Below, one piece after another: positions 38,801 to 50,068 of a stretch of 64,000 nucleotides of DNA. Below the pieces are notes generated by a model that saw nothing but the letters and a program-made list of their open reading frames with translations, was not told where the DNA came from and made no database searches. Positions within the stretch are counted from its first letter, which is position 1, and every line of letters begins with the position of its first letter. A program made the translations under genes and the position numbers. Origin of the DNA: Vicia villosa (Eukaryota > Streptophyta > Magnoliopsida > Fabales > Fabaceae); the NCBI RefSeq assembly GCF_029867415.1, contig NC_081183.1, positions 39,204,655-39,268,654 of the forward strand. Direction: 5' to 3'.

Positions 38801-39441
38801 AAACAAAAGTAAAATCACTTCGTTAGGCATATTATCTAAACTAAAGAAAACATCTAACAAAACAAGAAAGGACTACAAAACGACATCAAGTAACCACTTC
38901 GCGAACCAAAGCACTGCCAAACCCAGATATATAATCACTTTGCTAGCTAGCTAGGCAAAATATTTGCTTCTTGTTTTTCTGTATCATAGAAAGAATATTG
39001 ATTATACATTGTACAATAATCAGAAAATCGAAACCGGCCTCAAAGTGAAATTTTAATATATATTAAAAAATACTAAAACATAAAGATCACCAAATCAAAA
39101 CTAAAAGCTTTGCATTATGAAGAACATCATTTTTCCTAACCAAATTTTGTAGCATTTCTCTTCTAACATGATTTAGTTTAACAATGTTGTATCCTTTAAT
39201 ATATTATATTTTTAGTACATAATTGTATATTCTTTAATTTTATTTCACTGTACTGGCCAGATTTGTTAATTATTATTTACAAGGGTTTAGAAATTGTTGC
39301 CATATCAAATTGAAGTTCTCACTAATTTTCTCTCATTCACAGATTGAAATGAACACTTTAAGTGAAAATGTGACAATCCAAACTTTTAATATGCAAGTAA
39401 GATATTATGTATCTATATATTGTAGGCTTTAAAAAACTCAC

Positions 39442-41243
39442 CAAAAATATCATCCACCATATAGGTAGCCCAATCCTCCTTGATCTCGGTTAACTTATCC
39501 ATAGAGTAGGTACGACATTTGTGGTCAGGAAAGTACTTCAAATATAAAAACATCAACAATTGTATTAGAATTCAATTACATTAATTTACAAATTAATAAC
39601 AATTAAAATCACGTACATTTACGGGGATCATAATTTCATTTTCCACGATGACCTCTTTCATAAATCGCATTACAAAATATCCACAGTCAATGCTATTAAT
39701 TTGACGGGGACACTGCAAAAAAAAAAAACATTTACAAATATTACTTTTACTCTACATAATTGTTTAAAAATAACATTAATTTGGACATACCCGAATTTTT
39801 GACCATGAAATTTTCTTTGACTTGGAGACTTTAGCCACTTTAGAATTACTATTAGCACGATAAATTTGCAACACACTAACAAAATGAAATAAACTTCCAC
39901 ACTTGACTGCGATTTATCTCATCAACTCCTGACTCTTCTACCTATATATACATTTTGACAAATTAACATAGCAATTAAAAAAATAATTTATAATCTTGTA
40001 CACTACTTTCATACACATACTTACCATATCAGCTTCAAGACGAGCACACCCTAAATGTGACTTTCTATAAGGATGTTGAGGATTTAACGCTCTTTCTCGA
40101 TTTTCACTACTAACTTTCTGCATTAATTAAAAGATATATTAATATAATTTATTGAATCAATACTAGTATCAAACTTATCAACCAACCACAAGAAGAGAAA
40201 ACCAACTTGTTAAGTAAGAACAAAATTCAAGAATCAAATAAAACATATGGAGGACCTTGAGATTACCAAAGTCATATCTAATTATTGGAAGGACAAAATC
40301 TGTTAAGATCCCAAAGCTAAACAAAATCATAATCTGGACATATTATGGCGGAAAAACAGTTTGGAGTTCCTACCAAGTAAATCAATAAACTCAATAAATC
40401 TATCAAACACCTTTAGAATTTTAATCAGAACAACAATATATTATCAGCAGTGGCACATTAAATTATGGATATACATGCAAGCATAATTTCATATCATATA
40501 GCAAATTGTTAACACTGCTATAAAAATTTGTATGCATGGTGGATAGAGATAAAGAATGAAAAATTATTACCTGAAACTTTGTAGTCATACGCTGAGCTAC
40601 AAATTTATCCCAGTCCTCTTGTTTTATACAGTAAGAATATTTTGCCGATCGATGTTTAACAAAACCACCCTTACTATCTCTTAGATAGAACTTTGTCATT
40701 TTTGTCCTGAATGCCCTGTGCAACTTTCCAGCTTCTTTATATATAAATGCACGATGTTCTTCGCCAATTACAAAAGCTTTCTGCAAACAGTTCAATTTTG
40801 TATAAACATCCAAACAAATAGATTTACGAAATTAAAATTTTACAACAAGCTTGAGTTAGTGTGTTACTTCGATTTCATCCAAATGTTTTGTTTATAAACC
40901 CCTATAGCCTCTTTATTTTTTTTCGCACTCCAATTGTCCAAACTAATTGGAACTAAGCGACGAACTGTGACACCAATATAACTAGCAAAACTCTTGCTAT
41001 TATGCTTGATTGGTTGACCTCTTGCATTCCATTGAACCTATAACAAAATTAAAGAGCAAATAAAGAATCAACAATCTCACTAATATTTTAAGAGAATCAT
41101 CGGTCTCATAAAAATCTAGCTATTTTTACCTCAATCCTCTTTCCGTTGCTTTTGGATTTGTGAATTTTTTGCAACCAGGTCACACCACGTTTACCAACTG
41201 TTTTCGTACTAGACGAACCACTTTCATCATTAGTAGAAACCAT
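39442..41243 (-). pseudogene. Ptta/En-Spm domain plus truncated C48 protease gene, copy 1
   Basis: The start codon is ATG at 41243 (MVSTNDESGSSSTKTVGKRG). Exons then encode QWNARGQPIKHNSKSFASYI...LDNWSAKKNKE, KAFVIGEEHRAFIYKEAGKL...QEDWDKFVAQRMTTKFQ and KVSSENRERALNPQHPYRKS...GCARLEADM, the Plant transposase Ptta/En/Spm (PF03004-like) pattern. Next come VEESGVDEINRSQVWKF, a YRANSNSKVAKVSKSKKISW segment joined directly to it, then CPRQINSIDCGYFVMRFMKE and YFPDHKCRTYSMDKLTEIKE. The protease part holding the catalytic His is missing, so the gene is an internal-deletion fusion. The 4th-5th exon junction does not keep frame in my reading, so function is doubtful. Confidence 0.65.
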
Positions 41244-41573
41244 AATTAACCTGTAAAAAGCGTAAAAATATTAGGAGATATTAGGTATAGTGAAGAACAC
41301 ATAAAACATACAAGGAAATATATTAGGAGATATATAGTAGATGTGATACTGCTAAAAAATTTCAAACTAAAAATGTAAGTTTAACACCTTTATTATTAAA
41401 TGTCAGTACTTGGTTTAGAATAGAATCATTTGACAACATAGTTCATGCAAACTCAGACAAACATAAAACACAAATATGATTCTTAAACAACATTTTATTC
41501 ACTCACATTATAGACAATCTTCAAATGATGCCACAAAAACCTTGGATGACATGTAGATTAATAAACCATATAT

Positions 41574-41577
<4 letters not shown>

Positions 41578-41658
<81 letters not shown>

Positions 41659-41683
41659 TATATATATATAAATAAATAAATAA

Positions 41684-41771
<88 letters not shown>
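41578..41771. repeat. (TA)n tract with AAAT interruptions, copy 1
   Basis: About 194 bp of alternating AT broken by two short AAATAAAT blocks near 41648 and 41671. The mirror tract is in copy 2. Confidence 0.95.
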
Positions 41772-41775
<4 letters not shown>

Positions 41776-44700
41776 TTCAATTAAATGAAACTGAGAGAGA
41801 GAGAGAGAATCATAGGGTAAGGTAAAGCAACTAGCATGGTCACCAAGTTACTACTTCAATACTACAACTATAGCTAGCTACATCACCACCACAACAAAGA
41901 AAACAACGTTTGCATCTTTTAAATGTAGTCATGAGAACAATGATTTTATTAAAGAAAGGAATGAAAGTTGTAACAGGAGTATCAAGCTTGTGTAAAGAAA
42001 TCAAATATAATAAAAGTCCCTCCCTTATTAACTCTTCAAATAAATATTAATATCACCTTCAATTTGGAACTAGTGGCCCAAACCTAGAAGCAATTGGGAG
42101 GAATATTGCAAAAAAGTGTGCCACATTTCCAATACGCCTTTTGAGTTCATATCTATACTGATACAATATGTGACATTTACTATTGGAAAAGCTAATTGAT
42201 TAACATCACCTTGATAGTATGTGGCCACTCTACATTTAAATATTCTATTTTTACTTCCATTTTTTCAGTGTATTAGCAATGAACTTCTAAGTTAGGATAA
42301 TTCTTGTATGCTACCTTCTAATCATATATCTGTGAATGATCTAATTAGTTTAATGGACTTGAACCAAGAAACCATTTGGCTAATCCAAGAAATCATATTT
42401 CCATTAGAATAAGAGGACTGATGGAGGGGATTAATGTACAGAAACCATCAGGTAGCAGTTCCATATATCGGAGGAAGAATTCCTGTTCAGTTCAAGTTCA
42501 TACACCATATGACATTGAAAATTAATTGAAATTCAACTATGACTACGACACGTAAACGGTTACATCGCCAGCATACAAGATAACTTGAACACCTAACAAA
42601 AAATCACTAATCTAACATTTCATATATCAAATTCCAGAAGAAAAAAACACAAAACAAATTATGCAGATTCATACCCCTTGGATATTTTTTCCAGTAACTG
42701 GACACTGAGGTCTTCTTCTTAGTCCACCTAAAAAAACCCCAATTTCATACACCAATCAAAAACACAATGTTATTTACAGTGAATCTTCAAATTAGGTTAA
42801 AATATTACAAAGCTTGGGAAAATTAGGGATTCACTTATAATTTGTCAACAATGGTAGAAACCAAATTATCTTCAAATCCCTAATTTTACAACATAAAGCA
42901 ATAATCTGAGAGAAGAAAGATTACAAGATACCAGAGAAGAGAAAGGTAACGGTAGTGAGCTGAGGAAGGTTGAGTTTGACGGAGATTAGGTTTTCTTCGT
43001 TCTTTCTAATCGAGTGGAAATAATACGTGAATCTGAACCGGCGAGGAATATCGGAGGAAGAAGAACACTGACTGAGTGACTTGGAGGAAGAAGAGGAATA
43101 TGAGTCAATTGAGTGAATCTGAGAAAGAAGAGGTCGAAGGGATTTTTGTTGTTTTTGCCCAAAATTTTGTGCGCTAATACAAAATGTTAGCCGCCAAAAG
43201 ACTTTATTTTTATAATTATTATTTTTATTTATTTTATATTTTATAATTAATAATTAATAGCGCTTTTTTGTAAATGCTAACATAGGAGAGTCAAATAATA
43301 GCGTTTTATAAGAAGCGCTATTTTAGTGAAGCTTAGTGAAGGAAATTAATAACGTTTATGAAAAAGTGCTAACATAGCTAAGAATATTAGTAGCGTTTTA
43401 AAGAAAGCGCTCTCTTAGTGAAGTTTAATAATAGCATTTTCTTACGAAGTGCTATCAAAATCATATTCACTGTATACTATAATAGCGCCCGACCATAGAG
43501 TGCTATTATAGATGTGTTTGTTTCCTTTTTAATAGCACTTTGTTTAAAAACGCTATTAAATTAGGCGATACAAAATATCAATTTTGGCGTAGTGGTGAGA
43601 TTGTTCTAAATATTCGAGTGTATTTGTATATTTAATTATTTCTGTGAGATTGTTCTAAATATATGTTTTTATTTTGTTAGATCAATATAATTATTCCGCT
43701 CTCAAAGAGAAGCTCGAGTATCACGATCTAGATCAAGTAACATTACATGGATCAAAGTGAAAGTACATTAATTTTCACAATTTTGCTTATAATAGTGATG
43801 TTACTTGATAAAACAAGACAACTATACATTCTTATTTTTTTTCTATGTAGTGTGCTCAACAGCGTAACAATGTAGATTGCGGATACTTTGTTTTGATGTT
43901 TATGAAAGAAATCCTTCATTTCAACCGAATAGAAATTCCAATAACAGTATGGATTTATAACTTAGGATCACTACGCCAAAATTGATATTTTGTATCGCCT
44001 AATTTAATAGCGTTTTTAAACAAAGTGCTATTAAAAAGGAAACAAACACATCTATAATAGCACTCTATGGTCGGGCGCTATTATAGTATACAGTGAATAT
44101 GATTTTGATAGCACTTCGTAAGAAAATGCTATTATTAAACTTCACTAAGAGAGCGCTTTCTTTAAAACGCTACTAATATTCTTAGCTATGTTAGCACTTT
44201 TTCATAAACGTTATTAATTTCCTTCACTAAGCTTCACTAAAATAGCGCTTCTTATAAAACGCTATTATTTGACTCTCCTATGTTAGCATTTACAAAAAAG
44301 CGCTATTAATTATTAATTATAAAATATAAAATAAATAAAAATAATAATTATAAAAATAAAGTCTTTTGGCGGCTAACATTTTGTATTAGCGCACAAAATT
44401 TTGGGCAAAAACAACAAAAATCCCTTCGACCTCTTCTTTCTCAGATTCACTCAATTGACTCATATTCCTCTTCTTCCTCCAAGTCACTCAGTCAGTGTTC
44501 TTCTTCCTCCGATATTCCTCGCCGGTTCAGATTCACGTATTATTTCCACTCGATTAGAAAGAACGAAGAAAACCTAATCTCCGTCAAACTCAACCTTCCT
44601 CAGCTCACTACCGTTACCTTTCTCTTCTCTGGTATCTTGTAATCTTTCTTCTCTCAGATTATTGCTTTATGTTGTAAAATTAGGGATTTGAAGATAATTT

Positions 44701-45787
44701 GGTTTCTACCATTGTTGACAAATTATAAGTGAATCCCTAATTTTCCCAAGCTTTGTAATATTTTAACCTAATTTGAAGATTCACTGTAAATAACATTGTG
44801 TTTTTGATTGGTGTATGAAATTGGGGTTTTTTTAGGTGGACTAAGAAGAAGACCTCAGTGTCCAGTTACTGGAAAAAATATCCAAGGGGTATGAATCTGC
44901 ATAATTTGTTTTGTGTTTTTTTCTTCTGGAATTTGATATATGAAATGTTAGATTAGTGATTTTTTGTTAGGTGTTCAAGTTATCTTGTATGCTGGCGATG
45001 TAACCGTTTACGTGTCGTAGTCATAGTTGAATTTCAATTAATTTTCAATGTCATATGGTGTATGAACTTGAACTGAACAGGAATTCTTCCTCCGATATAT
45101 GGAACTGCTACCTGATGGTTTCTGTACATTAATCCCCTCCATCAGTCCTCTTATTCTAATGGAAATATGATTTCTTGGATTAGCCAAATGGTTTCTTGGT
45201 TCAAGTCCATTAAACTAATTAGATCATTCACAGATATATGATTAGAAGGTAGCATACAAGAATTATCCTAACTTAGAAGTTCATTGCTAATACACTGAAA
45301 AAATGGAAGTAAAAATAGAATATTTAAATGTAGAGTGGCCACATACTATCAAGGTGATGTTAATCAATTAGCTTTTCCAATAGTAAATGTCACATATTGT
45401 ATCAGTATAGATATGAACTCAAAAGGCGTATTGGAAATGTGGCACACTTTTTTGCAATATTCCTCCCAATTGCTTCTAGGTTTGGGCCACTAGTTCCAAA
45501 TTGAAGGTGATATTAATATTTATTTGAAGAGTTAATAAGGGAGGGACTTTTATTATATTTGATTTCTTTACACAAGCTTGATACTCCTGTTACAACTTTC
45601 ATTCCTTTCTTTAATAAAATCATTGTTCTCATGACTACATTTAAAAGATGCAAACGTTGTTTTCTTTGTTGTGGTGGTGATGTAGCTAGCTATAGTTGTA
45701 GTATTGAAGTAGTAACTTGGTGACCATGCTAGTTGCTTTACCTTACCCTATGATTCTCTCTCTCTCTCTCAGTTTCATTTAATTGAA

Positions 45788-45790
<3 letters not shown>

Positions 45791-45871
<81 letters not shown>

Positions 45872-45896
45872 TTATTTATTTATTTATATATATATA

Positions 45897-45980
<84 letters not shown>
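45791..45980. repeat. (TA)n tract with TTTA interruptions, copy 2
   Basis: About 190 bp; the mirror image of the tract in copy 1, slightly shorter. Confidence 0.95.
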
Positions 45981-45986
<6 letters not shown>

Positions 45987-46310
45987 GGTTTATTAATCTA
46001 CATGTCATCCAAGGTTTTTGTGGCATCATTTGAAGATTGTCTATAATGTGAGTGAATAAAATGTTGTTTAAGAATCATATTTGTGTTTTATGTTTGTCTG
46101 AGTTTGCATGAACTATGTTGTCAAATGATTCTATTCTAAACCAAGTACTGACATTTAATAATAAAGGTGTTAAACTTACATTTTTAGTTTGAAATTTTTT
46201 AGCAGTATCACATCTACTATATATCTCCTAATATATTTCCTTGTATGTTTTATGTGTTCTTCACTATACCTAATATCTCCTAATATTTTTACGCTTTTTA
46301 CAGGTTAATT

Positions 46311-48111
46311 ATGGTTTCTACTAATGATGAAAGTGGTTCGTCTAGTACGAAAACAGTTGGTAAACGTGGTGTGACCTGGTTGCAAAAAATTCACAAATCC
46401 AAAAGCAACGGAAAGAGGATTGAGGTAAAAATAGCTAGATTTTTATGAGACCGATGATTCTCTTAAAATATTAGTGAGATTGTTGATTCTTTATTTGCTC
46501 TTTAATTTTGTTATAGGTTCAATGGAATGCAAGAGGTCAACCAATCAAGCATAATAGCAAGAGTTTTGCTAGTTATATTGGTGTCACAGTTCGTCGCTTA
46601 GTTCCAATTAGTTTGGACAATTGGAGTGCGAAAAAAAATAAAGAGGCTATAGGGGTTTATAAACAAAACATTTGGATGAAATCGAAGTAACACACTAACT
46701 CAAGCTTGTTGTAAAATTTTAATTTCGTAAATCTATTTGTTTGGATGTTTATACAAAATTGAACTGTTTGCAGAAAGCTTTTGTAATTGGCGAAGAACAT
46801 CGTGCATTTATATATAAAGAAGCTGGAAAGTTGCACAGGGCATTCAGGACAAAAATGACAAAGTTCTATCTAAGAGATAGTAAGGGTGGTTTTGTTAAAC
46901 ATCGATCGGCAAAATATTCTTACTGTATAAAACAAGAGGACTGGGATAAATTTGTAGCTCAGCGTATGACTACAAAGTTTCAGGTAATAATTTTTCATTC
47001 TTTATCTCTATCCACCATGCATACAAATTTTTATAGCAGTGTTAACAATTTGCTATATGATATGAAATTATGCTTGCATGTATATCCATAATTTAATGTG
47101 CCACTGCTGATAATATATTGTTGTTCTGATTAAAATTCTAAAGGTGTTTGATAGATTTATTGAGTTTATTGATTTACTTGGTAGGAACTCCAAACTGTTT
47201 TTCCGCCATAATATGTCCAGATTATGATTTTGTTTAGCTTTGGGATCTTAACAGATTTTGTCCTTCCAATAATTAGATATGACTTTGGTAATCTCAAGGT
47301 CCTCCATATGTTTTATTTGATTCTTGAATTTTGTTCTTACTTAACAAGTTGGTTTTCTCTTCTTGTGGTTGGTTGATAAGTTTGATACTAGTATTGATTC
47401 AATAAATTATATTAATATATCTTTTAATTAATGCAGAAAGTTAGTAGTGAAAATCGAGAAAGAGCGTTAAATCCTCAACATCCTTATAGAAAGTCACATT
47501 TAGGGTGTGCTCGTCTTGAAGCTGATATGGTAAGTATGTGTATGAAAGTAGTGTACAAGATTATAAATTATTTTTTTAATTGCTATGTTAATTTGTCAAA
47601 ATGTATATATAGGTAGAAGAGTCAGGAGTTGATGAGATAAATCGCAGTCAAGTGTGGAAGTTTATTTCATTTTGTTAGTGTGTTGCAAATTTATCGTGCT
47701 AATAGTAATCTAAAGTGGCTAAAGTCTCCAAGTCAAAGAAAATTTCATGGTCAAAAATTCGGGTATGTCCAAATTAATGTTATTTTTAAACAATTATGTA
47801 GAGTAAAAGTAATATTTGTAAATGTTTTTTTTTTTTGCAGTGTCCCCGTCAAATTAATAGCATTGACTGTGGATATTTTGTAATGCGATTTATGAAAGAG
47901 GTCATCGTGGAAAATGAAATTATGATCCCCGTAAATGTACGTGATTTTAATTGTTATTAATTTGTAAATTAATGTAATTGAATTCTAATACAATTGTTGA
48001 TGTTTTTATATTTGAAGTACTTTCCTGACCACAAATGTCGTACCTACTCTATGGATAAGTTAACCGAGATCAAGGAGGATTGGGCTACCTATATGGTGGA
48101 TGATATTTTTG
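46311..48111 (+). pseudogene. Ptta/En-Spm domain plus truncated C48 protease gene, copy 2
   Basis: Exons by splice-site reading: 46311-46424 (start ATG), 46517-about 46686, 46774-46983, 47437-47529, 47613-about 47673, then a segment to about 47762, 47841-47936 and 48018-48111. Non-coding leader exons probably lie at about 44400-44632 and 44836-44888. Domains are as in copy 1: Ptta/En/Spm-like middle, then the DCG (Cys) part of a C48 protease without the His part. Copy 2 lacks one T in AGTAATTCTAAAG (reads AGTAATCTAAAG near 47711), which shifts the frame in the YRANSNSK segment. The 96-nt DCG exon has the same length and phase as that of the old host element, showing common descent. Confidence 0.65.
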
Positions 48112-49535
48112 GTGAGTTTTTTAAAGCCTACAATATATAGATACATAATATCTTACTTGCATATTAAAAGTTTGGATTGTCACATTTTCACTTAAAGTGT
48201 TCATTTCAATCTGTGAATGAGAGAAAATTAGTGAGAACTTCAATTTGATATGGCAACAATTTCTAAACCCTTGTAAATAATAATTAACAAATCTGGCCAG
48301 TACAGTGAAATAAAATTAAAGAATATACAATTATGTACTAAAAATATAATATATTAAAGGATACAACATTGTTAAACTAAATCATGTTAGAAGAGAAATG
48401 CTACAAAATTTGGTTAGGAAAAATGATGTTCTTCATAATGCAAAGCTTTTAGTTTTGATTTGGTGATCTTTATGTTTTAGTATTTTTTAATATATATTAA
48501 AATTTCACTTTGAGGCCGGTTTCGATTTTCTGATTATTGTACAATGTATAATCAATATTCTTTCTATGATACAGAAAAACAAGAAGCAAATATTTTGCCT
48601 AGCTAGCTAGCAAAGTGATTATATATCTGGGTTTGGCAGTGCTTTGGTTCGCGAAGTGGTTACTTGATGTCGTTTTGTAGTCCTTTCTTGTTTTGTTAGA
48701 TGTTTTCTTTAGTTTAGATAATATGCCTAACGAAGTGATTTTACTTTTGTTTGGAATTTGGTTTGATGTACTCTTAGTTGGACCAAATTAATTACTTATG
48801 GCAAAAGTTCTATCTTAATTTCATTGAGATCAATGTTGAATATGGTAATTTGTTAATTTGTTTATTATCATTCACTATTATGTAGTGTAGATTGACCTAT
48901 ATAGATACAATTCCTTATGTGTTTATTATGGCAGTGGTAGATATATAAGTGGTAGATATAAATAATGATTTTGTGTAAAAAAAAAATGTACTACAATAGC
49001 GTTTTGTAGAGAAAGTGCTATTAATGAGATATACTACAATAGCATTTTTATTGAAAAGCGCTATCAAACACGTGCCTTATAATAGCACTTCCTTTGAAAG
49101 TGCTATTAAAATCAAAGAAAACTGCGTATTATAAAATGAAAAATACCTACTTCTGTAGCGCTTTTTAAAAAACGCTATTATTTACCAGTACTATAATAGC
49201 GGTTTTGGAAAAACGCTATTAATTTTCATAACTATAATAGCGCTTTTAAAGTGCTATCAAACGAAAATATTTACAATAGCAGCGTGGTTAATAGCACTTT
49301 TAAGCGCTATCAAAAATTAAAAAAAACGCTATTAAATAGCTTTTTTGTAGTAGTGGATTTACTTTAATATTTATCAGATATTTCATATAATTTATTACTT
49401 TTAACTAAATCATGCATATTATGTTTTGTTATGTAGTACTTTGATGAATACAAGTGTGCTCATTACACGAAAAATCAATTGCAAGAAATCAAGGAGGAAT
49501 TATGTGAATACTTTACTGAGAAAAGAATCATATAA

Positions 49536-50068
49536 GGTATTGGAAGTTGAAAAGTGTTATGAAAAATTAGATTTAATTGTGTTGGAGTCAATTTCGTTTA
49601 ATTGGTCGTGTTGTTCTGTTCATACCTTGCAGGACCAGGATCGTCCGCTCGTCAGCTTTTGGCGATTTCAGGCTAATTTTGTTAAGGCTGATTTTGTTAG
49701 GGCTGATTTTGTTATTGTTAGGGATGACTTTGTTATTGTTAGGGCTGATTTTGGTTCTACATGTAAATTGAATTATAATGGTGTATATATTTTGGACTAT
49801 AATGGTATATAATGTCTTTTTTTGTATATAACGACTTCTTTGTTGAAATAAAGGCTCGTTGAAATGTAAGGCTTGAATTACAGGTTTATAGGATTATTCC
49901 CAAAAATATGCTTTCTAAAAAAGAAAAAATAGGTAGCGCTTTTACATAAAAAACTTAAAATGATATTTTTTGCGTGAAGCAAAGAAAGCGCTTTTTAGGA
50001 AAAGTGATGCCTATAGTACACAATAGAAAGCACTTTTTCCTGAAAAAGCGCTGCTTAAAGATGCCTTA
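49536..50068 (+). other. 3' flank and subterminal repeats of the old CACTA element
   Basis: After the protease stop there is a stretch with repeated GCTGATTTTGTTAGG units (about 49670-49760), then non-coding 3' DNA. Subterminal AAAGCGCTTTTT... units follow (49930-50060), interrupted at 50068 by the next CACTA insertion. Confidence 0.5.

Larger units (their letters stand above)
38198..43594 (-). mobile_element. Nested CACTA element, copy 1 (5397 bp)
   Basis: It starts CACTACTACAAAAAAGC at 38198 and ends TTTTGGCGTAGTG at 43594, with a perfect 3-bp target duplication GTG (38195-38197 and 43595-43597). Both ends carry many subterminal AATAGCGCTTTT / AAAAGCGCTATT units typical of CACTA elements. 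Its gene reads on the minus strand. The insertion point lies 7 bp inside an intron of the host protease gene. No transposase (TNP2-like) is present. Confidence 0.9.
43969..49355 (+). mobile_element. Nested CACTA element, copy 2 (5387 bp), inverted relative to copy 1
   Basis: It starts CACTACGCCAAAATTG at 43969 and ends CTTTTTTGTAGTAGTG at 49355. The perfect 3-bp target duplication is GAT (43966-43968 and 49356-49358), different from copy 1, so this is a separate insertion. Sequence agrees with the reverse complement of copy 1 nearly throughout. The 10-bp length difference comes mainly from the TA tract and a 1-bp deletion near 47711. It sits in the next-to-last intron of the old protease gene. 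Confidence 0.9.
38080..49535 (+). pseudogene. C48/Ulp1-like cysteine protease gene of the old CACTA element (split)
   Basis: Four exons remain. Exon 38080-38190 encodes HHWLLVSIDPFKDVVYYL...SSVDGE, with the catalytic His of HW and the later Asp. Exon 43681-43762 (S-I-stop-L-F-R...NITWIKVK) has a TAA where a Gln is expected. Exon 43851-43946 encodes CAQQRNNVDCGYFVLMFMKE, with the oxyanion Gln and the catalytic Cys of DCG. The last exon, 49437-49535, encodes YFDEYKCAHYTKNQLQEIKE and ends in TAA. Splice borders (AG before, GTAAG/GTATG after) fit. Two 5.39-kb CACTA elements occupy two of the introns. The catalytic residues are intact but the nonsense codon and insertions make it a pseudogene. Plant CACTA elements often carry such a protease gene. 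Confidence 0.75.

Noticed and set aside
49426..49812. 128-codon plus-strand frame as a new small protein
   Set aside because: The real coding part is the short C-terminal protease exon (49437-49535) in another frame. The remainder is a GCTGATTTTGTTAGG tandem stretch in the 3' flank.
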